NCBI RefSeq assembly: GCF_051622035.1
Contig: NC_135365.1
Coordinates: 9,962,001-10,026,000 of the forward strand
Direction: 5' to 3'
Source: Arctopsyche grandis
Taxonomy: Eukaryota > Arthropoda > Insecta > Trichoptera > Hydropsychidae
Length of the DNA stretch: 64,000 bases
Every line of letters begins with the position of its first letter. The first letter of the stretch is position 1. Below the pieces are notes generated by a model that was given only the letters and a program-made list of their open reading frames with translations, was not told the DNA's origin and made no database searches. Positions 25,301-35,169 of this stretch are shown here, piece after piece. The translations under genes were made by a program, and so were the position numbers.

Positions 25301-25610
25301 ATTTCACACCGTGAGACCTGGAACCTCGAAGGCGCCGGGTGTCAGCCGGAGAGTCAGACTTCTTCACACTTTTATTTTTGTACATCATAGTTATCTTGGG
25401 AGAATACTGCAGTGGATTCCCACTTCCTTCTACAGCGCAGTAAATGTTTTGACATCTTATACTGGCAGAGCTGCTGCCCACTACCAGGGATTTATTATAG
25501 AGTTTCCTTCTCTGTCAAAGATGATACGGTACCTTCGAAAACCGGGTTGTGCTTTTGTTAAGCGGCGGCACTTACTCGCCGCTGACCTGAGACCGTCATA
25601 GTGTTGTGTG
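22335..25610 (-). mobile_element. RTE-type non-LTR retrotransposon
   Basis: The element holding the intact ORF. Its ends are approximate: 3' AT-rich sequence follows the stop near 22335-22390 and a short 5' leader precedes the ATG up to ~25600. RTE elements typically have one ORF and a short 3' end, as here. TSDs were not identified. Confidence 0.75.
22392..25388 (-). CDS. RTE-clade LINE endonuclease-reverse transcriptase, apparently intact
   Basis: A single open frame of 998 codons from the first ATG (25388). The N-terminal part is an apurinic/apyrimidinic-type endonuclease: GTWNVRG, ISETHW, GDFNAKVG and SDHNLLVAKF are in order in the first ~310 residues. The reverse transcriptase follows with SPGSDGIQAELLKEL, FIDYKKAFDFVNWDYLW, GVRQGCILSPDLFNIY and the catalytic YADDT. 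The C-terminal tail RRRIDAFEMWSWRRLLRVPW is shared with BovB/RTE elements. No stop or frameshift breaks it, so it may have been recently active. The frame stays open about 30 codons upstream of this ATG. Confidence 0.93.
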   Translation of the reverse strand: MMYKNKSVKKSDSPADTRRLRGSRSHGVKLATGHMHVTHQASCGKYATGETLRNKSKIGTWNVRGLLNPGKTLVVEKEMYSHGLDILGISETHWKNNGHYKTSNGNTIYFSGNQDSSHSGVAVILASKLTSALIGYNPISDRLIHLKLNTHPYKLNILQIYAPTADAEDIKINAFYASLLDTLSNISNKEMTIILGDFNAKVGNNSNIDNIVGKYGLGIQNERGEKLISFCIENKMSIMNTWFQHHPRRLYTWISPGDRHRNQIDYVLINSRWKSSIHNVKTYPGADCGSDHNLLVAKFRLKLKMIKRHQNKAIKLTNDDVINFGNVIREKDAEFQINPNVDVEESWKIFKDLIIRYARKHQTPQNEHRKSFISDSTWVKIKERKRLKQTGITSTEYLERYAILHKDIQKSCRRDKAKYINDICEEIEKHALKNQARDIFHKVKIVTQKFSPKTWTIDDQFGNTLTDIDVILNRWKEYCSELYSGSSSTSIVSLIDDVREPDILTSEVVNAIKKLKCKKSPGSDGIQAELLKELGETAIKALCNMCNKIWVNGVWPKDWVNSIFIPLHKKGSTKKCENYRTLALISHSSKVLLYIIKDRLSSYLGWQIPNEQAGFVKGKGTREQILNIRQLIEKCREFQTPAVLCFIDYKKAFDFVNWDYLWKVLLDMGVPMHLVKIIHNLYNDNNAVVRINSLNSTNFRVQRGVRQGCILSPDLFNIYGEYIMRRALDGWKGGVSIGGKKLSNLRYADDTTLITNNHEEMAELIRRVETESNVLGLQINRPKTKIMIIDRHQQLQNNNSALNGIDVVDNFVYLGSLISNNGGSELEIRRRITLAKSAMSQLTKIWKNRAITTAVKIRLVKSLVFSVCLYGVETWTMKAADRRRIDAFEMWSWRRLLRVPWTDKRTNVSILEELKIKDRLSTICLKRILQFFGHIARRGEESLERLVVVGSVEGRRARGRSPARWTDQVSAATGASTVASLRLAEFRTEWRQLVDRTS

Positions 25611-25919
25611 ACATTTTATAGAGTGAAACTTACCACGGATTCACTCATCACCACTCTTATCTCAGCGCTCCTTGTCCAGGACCACCATGTCGCCATGGCA
25701 GTTGACTGCAAGAGTCGTTCCCCTATTTGCAACTTGGGGACCTGAGCGGTTGCATGGAGCTCTGCTCTGAGCTTATTAATTACTCCGTGCGGACGGACGT
25801 GTGTTTCCATTTATGATATATTTACATATATAGACAGTTTATTCACAATCATAATATTTATGAAATTAGTACCAAACAATAACGTTAACGTTGAGTACAA
25901 GTATCCAATATCAAATATT

Positions 25920-26095
25920 AAATTATCAAAACTAAATATTAAATAATTCAACACTCAATATTAAATAATCAATTATGAAATAATTCAACACTCAACATTA
26001 AATAATCAATTATGAAATAATTCAACATTAAATATCAAACCATTCACTCAATATTAAATATGAAATAATTCAACGTTAAATATTATCAATACTAT
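25920..26095. repeat. AT-rich minisatellite, ~50-bp period
   Basis: Repeated blocks of ATTAAATAATCAATTATGAAA and TAATTCAACACTCAA-like words occur at least three times, with decay at the right side. Confidence 0.75.
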
Positions 26096-26772
26096 CATTA
26101 ATAAATCAATCGACGTTAATAGTAAATTATTATCAAAAGAAATGTGATCGAAATTATGTGGGTAATTATGTAAATATGAAAATATTATAAATTTAAATTC
26201 CATTTAAAAAATATGAAATCAAGCATAGGTAATGATTCTGAATATGTACTAACTTGCGAGGCGCCAGAAGAGCTACATACTCATCCCAGCACCTCCTCTT
26301 TAGCTCCAATTTAACACAAAATTCTACATACTTATCGGGAACAACACACAAACACACGTCCGCACCGCGACTCGCTCAACCCGCGATTTTTTACGTAGAT
26401 ATATGATTTGTCATTTTTGTAGCATTTGGAAAGTTATATTTCGTTTCACAATATCTACATACAGCTGCAAACTTCTTACTTGTTTTTACCGGACTTTTGT
26501 CGAATTCTTTTAAAGTGATTGATTTTGATTTGACATTCGAACTGTCAAAGTGAAATGAACGCAAAAGCGATTGCCAACCTTCTCGGATGCGAGCGTCAGA
26601 TGAGCTGACAGATGCCCGCGAACTCCTCGCGAAGACCACAAACAACGGCCACGGCCACGAGGGCCTGTGGCTCGAACATATGTATGTCTAGTCGATAATA
26701 ATAAAAATTTCGTAAATAAAAAGTATTTGAGAATATTTTTGTTTGTGTGACCAATTTTAAATTTTTGGGTGT

Positions 26773-27095
26773 ACTAAGCCCGCTTTAAAGGTCACGGAAT
26801 TTGACCCTTAAAGCCCTCAACATGAGGCCACCACCCCCCCGACGAATACAGTCCAAGAGACCCTTTCGTCGGAGAACGAGACGGTTGTTCATGAATATCG
26901 CACAAGAACAACCGCACATCACTGTTCTAATAAAAAAACCACACTGTACATAACCAAGTACAAAATTAACAACAACGCATGAACACATAAAGCGCGCATG
27001 CGGTAGGAAACAAAACCTGAGATGTGCCGTGCGAATGCACGCACACCTCAAGTAAACATACATGTACGCATGATTATGCGTGCATAAGCACGCAA

Positions 27096-27129
<34 letters not shown>

Positions 27130-27260
27130 ACACACACATAAACCACAAATACATACACTAACCTAAAAAGCAAACGCACACTCACACACACACACACATT
27201 CACAGAATATAATATAAAAAAAAAAAAATAATAAATCAACACATAAATGCTTTTGCAATT
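26773..27260. mobile_element. 488-base insertion flanked by 14-bp direct repeats
   Basis: AAATTTTTGGGTGT occurs immediately before (26759-26772) and after (27261-27274), like a target-site duplication. The insert contains a (CA)n microsatellite at ~27098-27140 and an A13-like run at ~27218. It interrupts a GACCAGT-repeat MITE. There are no recognisable coding motifs. A retroposed sequence is the most likely explanation. Confidence 0.55.
27098..27200. repeat. (CA)n microsatellite
   Basis: Two runs of CA dinucleotides separated by ~40 bases. Confidence 0.9.
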
Positions 27261-27432
27261 AAATTTTTGGGTGTGACCAGTTTTCTCGTGACCAGTTTAA
27301 GCGTGTGACCAGTTTTAGCGTGTGACCAGTTTTCTCGTGACCAGTTTTAGCGTGACGGATGATCACGAGTGACCGATCTAGAGCGACCAGTTGTCCTGTG
27401 ACAGGTTCACATTTGACTAGTAATCACCGAAC
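27261..27432. mobile_element. MITE with repeated GTGACCAGTTTT motifs, copy 1
   Basis: Five or six GACCAGTTTT/GACCAGTTG units are separated by TCTCGT or AGCGTGT, ending TAATCACCGAACC, the same terminus as the other MITE family read in reverse. A matching inverted copy is at 39395-39561 (ACTGGTCACACCC..., GCTCTAGATCGGTCAC). Confidence 0.75.
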
Positions 27433-27635
27433 CAGTGTGGGTGTGTGGAGATTTGCACGCTGGCAGCACTGAGCCGCGAACAATTGACAGCATAAGCATA
27501 TGTTTATGTATATGTATATGTATAGCAACAGCTGACTGCAAGCAAGACTGAGTGCGAGTTGCCAGTCAGTTGGCGGCCAGCCGTCATTCGGTGTGCGTCG
27601 TTTTTGATAGGAGTATCCCGAGTGTGGTGGTGGAG

Positions 27636-30600
27636 ATGTCAACGTCGTGTCCTCTGAGCGTGGGCGTCGGCTGCGTGCCGGGTCGGGCCTTCGTGCTGCG
27701 ACCCGACCAGCTCGAGAAGAAGCTGCAGCGGCTGGCCCGAGACGGACACCGCAAACTTCAGATCGTCGCAGACTTCGACTGCACCCTCACCAGGCAGCGG
27801 CCCAACCCCGGCTGCAAGCTGCTCTCCAGCTTCGGTTACCCCCAACATTATATACCACCTATACCCTCATGTCTCATTCTTTTTCTTTTCTTTTCTCTTC
27901 TCTTCTTTTCTCCTTATTGCCGTATCCGATTACGATTTGCTTCGATCCAACAAACAATAACGTCGTTACTCGTTTCAGTACTGCGGAATGTATAATGTGC
28001 CTTCTGTTTGTAATTGATCTTTATGTAGCGCTTTTTCAACGAATGTCTCTGTGTATTGATTCCATTTTTTTTTCGTTCCTTTTTTGTACGACGTAATTAC
28101 TAGTGTTGTACCCTATGAATTATCGGTTTGGTGATTACTGGTCACAAAGTACTCGTCACTAAAATCTCTATATCGGAACATCTGGCAGCCGAAAATTCCA
28201 TCATACTAACGATAACTATCATACTAACGATAACTATCATACTAACGATAACTATCATACTAACGAGAACTTGAGTGCCAAATATTGTGTATTCGCGATT
28301 TTCATAGAAAAAATTGTCTTTGTGACCACCGCAATGTGACGAATAGTCCAATTACCGAATTATCATCGCATGGGTGTTGGCATATTAAGTTATTAAATAA
28401 AAAAAAAAAAAATCAAAAGAAATGTGTCGGTCCTATGTTCAATCCACAAGCTGTCGAATTTTTTTCAAATAAATTTTAAATATATTTAATTTAATATTTA
28501 TGTTTAATTGTTTAATATGAAAAAAAAAATGGTAAAAACTACCTGCCTACCTACATCTATCTAATATATAATTTCGAAAGAGACTTTGTATGTAAAAAAA
28601 CATTGGTTGGAACTTCGTAAACAAGTCAAATAAATTTAATAAAAAAAAACATATTAATATTTCGAACAAATTAAGATTCGCCATGTTAACGCTGTTTATA
28701 TTATAAATACTGAGCGAAGCCAGGTAAAACTAGTATATTTATATATATATATATATAAAATTGAATGTCTGTCTGTCTCGTATAGACTTCTAAACCGATT
28801 ACGATGGAACTTTCAGGATTTGTTGTATGCTTTTCGGGGAAGATTACTGTGAAAAAAAAAAACAGGAAAAAATCTCTTAATAATAATATTCGTAATTAAG
28901 ATTTTACCGACGTTAAAGTTTGAAGCGCCATTGTGTAGTCAAGGAAATGTGTTCGTTATTATATATATTATATATATGATTATATTCACACAGACAGAAT
29001 AACGATATTATATACAGGTTTTTCATTCCAAATTGATCCATTTTTATTTCATATTAAAAAATTTAATATGAAAAAGGATCAATTTGGAATGAAAAACCTA
29101 TATATGATATTGAAACAGTTCACACACTATTGATTGAACGGCAGTATTTAGTTTCCTTATACTAAATTAATCACCTTGATTTTTTTTGTATCTATTCGAT
29201 TGAATCAGTATATCGAAATGCAAGCAGATGACAAAAATTGTACAATTTTCCATCATTTATCCTGGTAAATATGATAATACTTTTACATATTTAATTTACA
29301 TATGTATATAGAATTGAAAATACACATACTTGTTGCATATAAATTTAAATGCAGTGTATAAAATTTGTATGAATCAATGATTTACAGAACAACACGTTCA
29401 ACGTTGAGTAATAAAATCACTATCAGTAGACGTGGGCTTAATCGTAAATAATGCATCGTCTAGCTGCTTTAATTTGCTACATTTTGCCAGTTGTTTCGAA
29501 TATAAGTATTAAATTCTTTATATAGAAACTGATATTTATCAGCATTATCATTTAGTCTATCCGCTGTAGGTAGACATTTAGGTAAAACGCACTGCTGTCC
29601 CTTACAACCCATCTCGACCAATAGTATTTCGCGCTTATAATAATGCTCTACTGTCTGCACGAAATGCTATTGGTTGAGAGGTGGTGTAAGAGACAGCATG
29701 TACGTTTTTAAGTGTCTTCCTACAGCGGACCAACCATAACTATCTTTATGTTTTATTTATTTTAAGCTTTCTGTTATAGACGCATTTAGTTGATCTTCAA
29801 GAGACATATCTTTATCAGAATGGGAGACGTTTTCTTCCACACAATCATCGACTGATTCTATATCATTTTTTGTTACTATGCCATGTAAATTCTTTTTAGA
29901 AACAAGTTTTAAATATGTTTCTTCTTTCTGTTGACTCAGTATACTAAGAATTCAAAGAAATTTATGTAATGATACAATTTATTGTGTTTTTTTTTTGATT
30001 ATTTAAATTAAAAGCTCCGAACGTATTCGACTGTTGCTATTTTCTAAATTTCTGAATTTCAATGCTCCTTCTGCAGTTAGCAGTGTCAAATCTTCTCCGT
30101 TCAAAGTTTCAACAGTTATTCTAATGGGTTTCAAATACAGCCTTTTAATATTTCAGCAATTTCAACAAATTCTTCATAATATTATACATATTATCAATAT
30201 TTATATCAAATAACGTCTTTTTGACTGATGTTTTATTCCAAAATATCGTGCAATCACTTTTTCCACGGTATTCTATCTTGTTTTGCAGTCTAAAATTAGT
30301 GATAGCTCTTTTTTTTCAATTTATTTTACATATTTTTGTAATATACAATTTTTTGATTGAGGAAAATAAAAAAAAAGCTTTGTTCTCGGTAAACACTACT
30401 CATCAATATCCAATGTATCCAGATATGAGATGTAGTGTTTTCTATTTTTGTCCCTTTTTAATAGACATATACATTAGGGTTTCTGTATTCCCGGGACACG
30501 GGCCGGAACCCGGTGACGTTCCCGGGATCTCGGGACACGTGTAAAAAAACATTATTTTTTGAATTTAATATATTTTTTATTAATAAAAAAAATATTTATT

Positions 30601-33600
30601 TATTTACAAAATATAAAAAAGTAAACAATACATAATATATCTATTAACTGGAAAAAATGTAATTGTAAAAGTAAACTTATTTGAAGTAGCTTCTTAAGAA
30701 TACTAAAATATTTAAATGAGGATCCGAAAACCTATTTCTAGATTTGGTACAAAATTTGCATCAATGGAAAAAACTCTTGTCAGTTTCGGTCAAAGTTGAG
30801 AATATTTTACGGTCCTTTGTGTATTTGATTTATTATTTCCTTTCACGCAGTCTTGAAAATGTTGTATATTTGCTTTTTGTTTTTTTGATTTATTTAAATC
30901 CAATTCCCCGGATTCGAGATAAGAATTTCTGGGACACAATAGGAGTTGGAGTCACGGACGTATTTTTTTTTTTAGCAATTCTACAGCCCTGCTAGAAACT
31001 TCCATCGATCGGGCAATAAAACAGGAAATAAAAGTTTTGCACAAATTTATTATGTCGCTATGAAATCTGAATAATTCATCAAAATAATCTAGAATGTTAC
31101 ATGTTATCTACGTTTGTATAAATTTTAGCTGCTGAATTGTAAAATATCGGTAAAGTGCTATTTTTAAAAATAGATGCTCAGTTAACTATACATATATTAT
31201 GCACCAAGGTTATATTAAGTTATTATTAATACCTATCATACATACATATATACCATTTTAAATAAATATTGTACAAATTCTAATTTTAGTTTCAAATGTT
31301 TAATATATTTTTATTCTTGAATTATTATTTATTGGATAGCCACATACAACAATACTATCAAAATTATTTTATAGCTGGTAACATATTTTTATCAATATAT
31401 TTCCAGGTATGTTTTGCGAATGTCCATCTGTGCCGGATCATTACAAAAATGAAGACAGACGATTGTGCGAAATCTATAAGCCGATAGAAGTCAATCCGTT
31501 TTTGAGTGTCAAAGATAAAACTGCCCACATGGAAGAATGGTATCGTGCAGCTAATAATTTATTACAGTAAGTATAATAATATAATATTGATATTAATTTG
31601 TTCGTATGTTACATTCCAAGTGTTCACGAACATACTAGGTTGTTCGCACACGAACTATTGGTTTTAGTTAAAGTGTTAACAGTCAAAAGCTATCTTCAAA
31701 TAGACCCAACAGGTGTCGCATGAAACTTTTATCTGTTAAAATCTTTGAGATGTCAAAACGCCAAGTATTTGAAATTGGAAATCCTATGGAAACGGCATTA
31801 TAACGTTGTGATGATTCTTGTTTCTGTTAATTTTTAAAATATTTCAACCCAAGGTAAGCATACATATGTATTTACAAAGAGGATGGGACAAATGTTTTTA
31901 TTATTATATTATATACATACTCGTATATCTAGCAGTATGTACATATGTATGTATATAATCAGAGAAATGTAATATTAATAGAAGTGGCTTTAGGTGTTAT
32001 TTTGTTGTCAAGTGACATCCTGTCCACGGACAGATCTAAATAATTTAAGCATCAGTCGTATTTGACGCTTGGTGATCGACGTATGTAAATTTGCACAATA
32101 CATTCAAAAACTCACAATAAACAACATGGGATACATTTTTTTATAAGTAAATTGATCCGATTGTATTCCGTGCGATGTATGAGCGTATTTATAGAGACGT
32201 ACCGCGTAAAATTGACAACAATTATTTATTCGTTTTACGCCCCTCTATTCTTATTACATCTATCTGTATATAATTTAATAATAAACGTTTATATTTAGCA
32301 CTATGAGATTATTGGGTCCGATCCCGGGGTAATATTTAATATACTGCTGGTTAGACTTGGATGTTTGTGAGTCCAAGTCGATCGTTTCTTATCAGAGTTT
32401 GACAAGTTTATCTGATCATTGTTAAAACGGTTCCTTAAAATTGGCAAAAAAATTATACTACCTACATACTGTCACAAATCTTCTGTATTTATATATGTAC
32501 AATTTGTAAAAAATTATGTAAAATTAAGTCTAATAATCCATAGATGTCTCAATGGATTAATTAATTAATTGTTAATTTCGTGTTCTTCAGCTTCTCGAAA
32601 TACAGTGATTTATGTAATAAAAATACTGCATTGTTTGTAATTAAATGCCCACCAAGCCTTCCTGAAATATATCTATGTAAAAAATAAAATTTACCAGGAA
32701 ATTAACGAGACATCTTTGAATTTTAACTTGTGTATGAATTTTATTGTATCTCAAATAGTGGTGACATAGTAGGTAGGAAGGTTTTTAGCCAATTTAATCG
32801 AGGAACTGTTTCAACAATGAAATCAGAAAAATTGGTAAACTCTGATAGAAAACGATTGATATTTCAAACGTTTGATGTCTCAAATATCCAAGTCTGACCA
32901 GCAGCATTACAGATATACTCGGAATAAATTATTTTAAATCGAGGTCAACTCACGGGATCGAACCCGACGCCTCTCGGTGCTAGGCGAAAGCCCAACCACC
33001 GAGCCATGCTGCTAGCTTGATTGAGAATACTTGGACTTATGCCTAATAGTTCATCTTTTGTGCAATAGTGCATCTTTTGTTCACACCGTAACTGGCCAGA
33101 TTGGTATGGGTATGAACAAACTAGTATGTTCATGAATATGTTATCGATGCGGTGCAAACGATCGACAAGCGCCAGACAGACTGAACCACAGATTAACGAC
33201 ACGTGTACCTTATGCGTGCGCACTGCTCGCACTTACACTAAGCAAAATCTACCCGAAGTCCCGACATACCTACCCTGTATACGTTCTGTGCTTCTGATAC
33301 TTCAGTTCCGAATTTTGCCTTATTAAACTCGCCAGAAAGATCCAACTCAATTTTAATAATTGCATCTGTGCACATCGAAAGGTTACTCGTCATCTGATGT
33401 GCAATCTATCATTCGTGAAGTCGAGAATTGCGTTTAAAGCAGCCATCCAGTTAATCTGTGGTTCAGTCTGTCTGGCGATTGTCGATCGTTTGCACCAAAC
33501 CCATATGTTATATGTCATATGCTAATTATCTATTACATTATTTAACATTTTATAGAGGTTTCAAATATCCCCAAGAGGAGATGAAAGTGGTTTCTGAAAA

Positions 33601-34236
33601 TGTTGCTCAAAATCTTAGGTAAACATTCATCATGGTTTTTTTTTGTGATAAAATACTGTTGGAATTCTGTCTTTATCCTCGCTTATATTTTGTAGAGATG
33701 GTGTTATAGATATGTTTACCGTATCGAATCAGAATGATATTCCAATTCTAGTATTTTCGGCTGGAATGGGTAATGCAGTTGTTTCAGTATTGGAGTGTGC
33801 CAAAATCATGACGCCTAATGTGAATGTGAGTTGCAATGTTATACTGAAAATTTAATTGAAATATGATTTACAAATGAACTGCGTCATAATGTTTCAGGTG
33901 ATATCAAACTTTTTGAATTTCAACGACGAAGGATTCATAGACGGCATGAAAGGGACCATAATCCACGTTTTCAATAAGAATGAGACTGTCATCAAAGGCA
34001 CTGAGTATTACGATTTGATCAAGGACAGAACTAACGTCATCGTGCTGGGAGATTCTTTGGGAGATGCCGGAATGGCTGATGGGATGGATCACAGCGAGGC
34101 CGTCATCAAAATCGGGTTTCTGTATCACAATGTCGAGGGGAATCTGCCGTTTTTTATGAAATCATTCGATATAGTTCTAGTCGACGACCAGACTATGGAA
34201 ATCGCGAATAATATTATAAATCTTGTTAAAAGTTGA
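27636..34236 (+). CDS. NT5C3: Cytosolic 5'-nucleotidase III (NT5C3 type), complete, five exons
   Basis: A HAD-superfamily Mg2+-dependent phosphatase that removes the 5'-phosphate from pyrimidine nucleotides (the B paralogue prefers 7-methyl-GMP). Exons: 27636-27834, 31407-31566, 33556-33618, 33696-33825 and 33898-34236. All borders are GT-AG with consistent phases, and the sum (891 nt) encodes 296 aa, close to the ~290-300 aa of the family. Motif I is IVADFDCTLTRQR, with the catalytic Asp pair in DFDCT. TAHMEEWYRAANNLL follows in exon 2, and ILVFSAGMGNAV (motif II) in exon 4. Motif III lies in exon 5, where VIVLGDSLGDAGMADGM supplies the metal-binding Asp residues. Exon 1 is GC-rich, the rest AT-rich. 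Mammalian A versus B orthology cannot be decided. Confidence 0.95.
28092..28740. repeat. Dispersed repeat starting ACTAGTGTTGTACCC
   Basis: It shares ACTAGTGTTGTACCC, AAAGAAATGTG(T/C)CGGTCC and AAAACTA(C/T)CT(G/A)CCTACCTAC with ~34838-35000. It is interrupted by the MITE at 28125-28356. It ends near AGCGAAGCCAGGTAAAACTAG. Possibly a Helitron-like repeat; class not proven. Confidence 0.55.
28125..28356 (+). mobile_element. MITE of the GGTTCGGTGATTAC family, copy 3
   Basis: It begins GGTTTGGTGATTACTGGTCA, ends GTCCAATTACC, and has the TSD GAATTATC (28117-28124 and 28357-28364). Inside are about four tandem copies of an 18-bp unit (ATCATACTAACGATAACT), where the sister at 18308 has fewer. A related sequence without the insert exists near 34855 (GATGGAATATCATCAC), giving a plausible empty site. 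It lies in NT5C3 intron 1. Confidence 0.9.
28740..28960 (+). repeat. (TA)n run followed by Helitron-like opening
   Basis: A short TATATA run, then GTCTGTCTGTCTCGTATAG, ACCGATTACGATGGAACTTTC and CTGTGAAAAAAAAAA, parallel in order to the repeat at 19695. Confidence 0.45.
29015..29099. mobile_element. Short palindromic MITE, copy 2
   Basis: CAGGTTTTTCATTCCAAATT at the left is the reverse complement of AATTTGGAATGAAAAACCT at the right, with only ~40 AT-rich bases between. TATA/TA sequence borders both ends, so a TA-targeting (mariner-like) origin is possible. It would fold into a strong hairpin. Confidence 0.75.
29560..29729. mobile_element. Foldback element (~170 bp)
   Basis: TCCGCTGTAGGTAGACATTTA at the left mirrors AAGTGTCTTCCTACAGCGGA at the right. 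The inner arms also match (ACCAATAGTATTTCG / CGAAATGCTATTGGT). Nearly the whole element is an inverted repeat. Confidence 0.7.
29730..30480 (-). pseudogene. Possible degraded transposase remnant
   Basis: Minus-strand stretches look protein-derived (KEETYLKLVSKKNLHGIVTK, EENVSHSDKDMSLEDQLNAS) but are broken by stops, and I cannot assign the family with confidence. Their composition and order suggest a hAT-like transposase tail. GC-rich GGGACACGGGCCGGAACCCG follows at ~30501. It lies in NT5C3 intron 1. Confidence 0.25.
30545..31406. other. AT-rich part of NT5C3 intron 1
   Basis: Nothing beyond AT-rich sequence and short simple repeats is supportable. Confidence 0.5.
32299..32477 (+). mobile_element. 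tRNA-derived SINE, copy 3 (head damaged)
   Basis: The body matches copy 1 (GGTCCGATCCCGGGG B-box relic, AAGTCGATCGTTTCTTATC, GTTAAAACGGTTCC, ending TGTCACA). The 5' part is decayed. It lies in NT5C3 intron 2. Confidence 0.8.
32752..33017 (-). mobile_element. tRNA-derived SINE, copy 4
   Basis: Minus-strand, near full length: the head reads AGCAGCATGGCTCGGTGGTT, the B box is GGTTCGATCCCG, and the 3' end is CACCACTATTTG. It lies in NT5C3 intron 2. Confidence 0.9.
33145..33502. mobile_element. MITE with 9-bp TSD, copy 1
   Basis: It starts CGATGCGGTGCAAACGATCG, ends CGTTTGCACCAAACCC, and is flanked by the perfect 9-bp duplication ATATGTTAT (33136-33144 and 33503-33511). The inverted termini run ~50 bp (GACAAGCGCCAGACAGACTG against CAGTCTGTCTGGCGATTGTC). 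The interior is non-coding and very similar to 58988-59360. The right end lies ~50 bases before exon 3 of NT5C3. Nine-base duplications are typical of Mutator-like elements, also possible for Merlin. Confidence 0.9.
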
Positions 34237-34420
34237 ATGTATATAATGTGAATTGATTTTGATCGTCTACTTAATTGTTGGTCTTACGGTGTTGGCGTGC
34301 ACTGGCACATGGCTAGTCTAGTTTATTGTCAGCTTTTCTTGTAAATTTTGATTCTAAATTGATATATTATTTCACTTAAGTATGTATATATGTACTTATT
34401 ACCAAAGATTTCTTATAAAA

Positions 34421-34426
34421 AATAAA
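34421..34426 (+). terminator. NT5C3: NT5C3 polyadenylation signal
   Basis: AATAAA ~185 bases downstream of the stop codon, in an AT-rich 3' UTR. It is the first perfect hexamer after the stop that I noticed. Confidence 0.55.
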
Positions 34427-34837
34427 CATTATAAACCATTTTTATCGACGTTCATATATATGTACATACATATTTAGTTGTGAAAATGTAATACATGTAC
34501 AATGCTGTTCAACAATATGGGTAACATTCGTGTATATTTATTATACATACACAGGCCATATCTCTGAAATTTATAATATTATATAATATGTTACATTAAA
34601 AATGATGTAAATTTATTTTTTTGATTTCTTCTTTCTGTATATTTTTATATATTATATAAAATATAATGTGTATTATACTTGTTTATTGTCTTTTACTTTG
34701 CTGTATGGAGATGAATGCTTACCTTGTATGTAAATCTACATTTTTCGAAATTAGTATACGGTTTTATGGTACTCTAATTTGTACTGGAGACCGGGTTTTT
34801 CAAGAGGTTGTCATTCGGAGTCAAAATATAAAATACT

Positions 34838-35000
34838 AGTGTTGTACCCGATGGAATATCATCACATGAGTTATGGCATATAAAGCTATAAATTAAAAAA
34901 AATTAAAAGAAATGTGCCGGTCCTTTTAAATATATTTAATTGTTCAGTATGAAAAAGAAAAGGTGAAAACTATCTACCTACCTACATATAAACAATATAA
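34838..35000. repeat. Dispersed repeat, second copy (no MITE inside)
   Basis: It matches 28092-28115 plus 28365-28550 (ACTAGTGTTGTACCCGATG, AAAGAAATGTGCCGGTCC, TACCTACCTACAT) and lacks the 232-base MITE. It therefore serves as an approximate empty site. Confidence 0.65.
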
Positions 35001-35169
35001 AACACCAATAGAAAAATTAATCAATTAATTAAATAAATTTTCAATAGATGTTTCCTAGAAGAAACACAGGTAGCAAACAGTATATATAGAATAATTTTGT
35101 TGATCTGTTATTATGTTCGTATTATATATATGATTATATTCGTACGTTTTGTTGGCAGTGTTTTAACTG

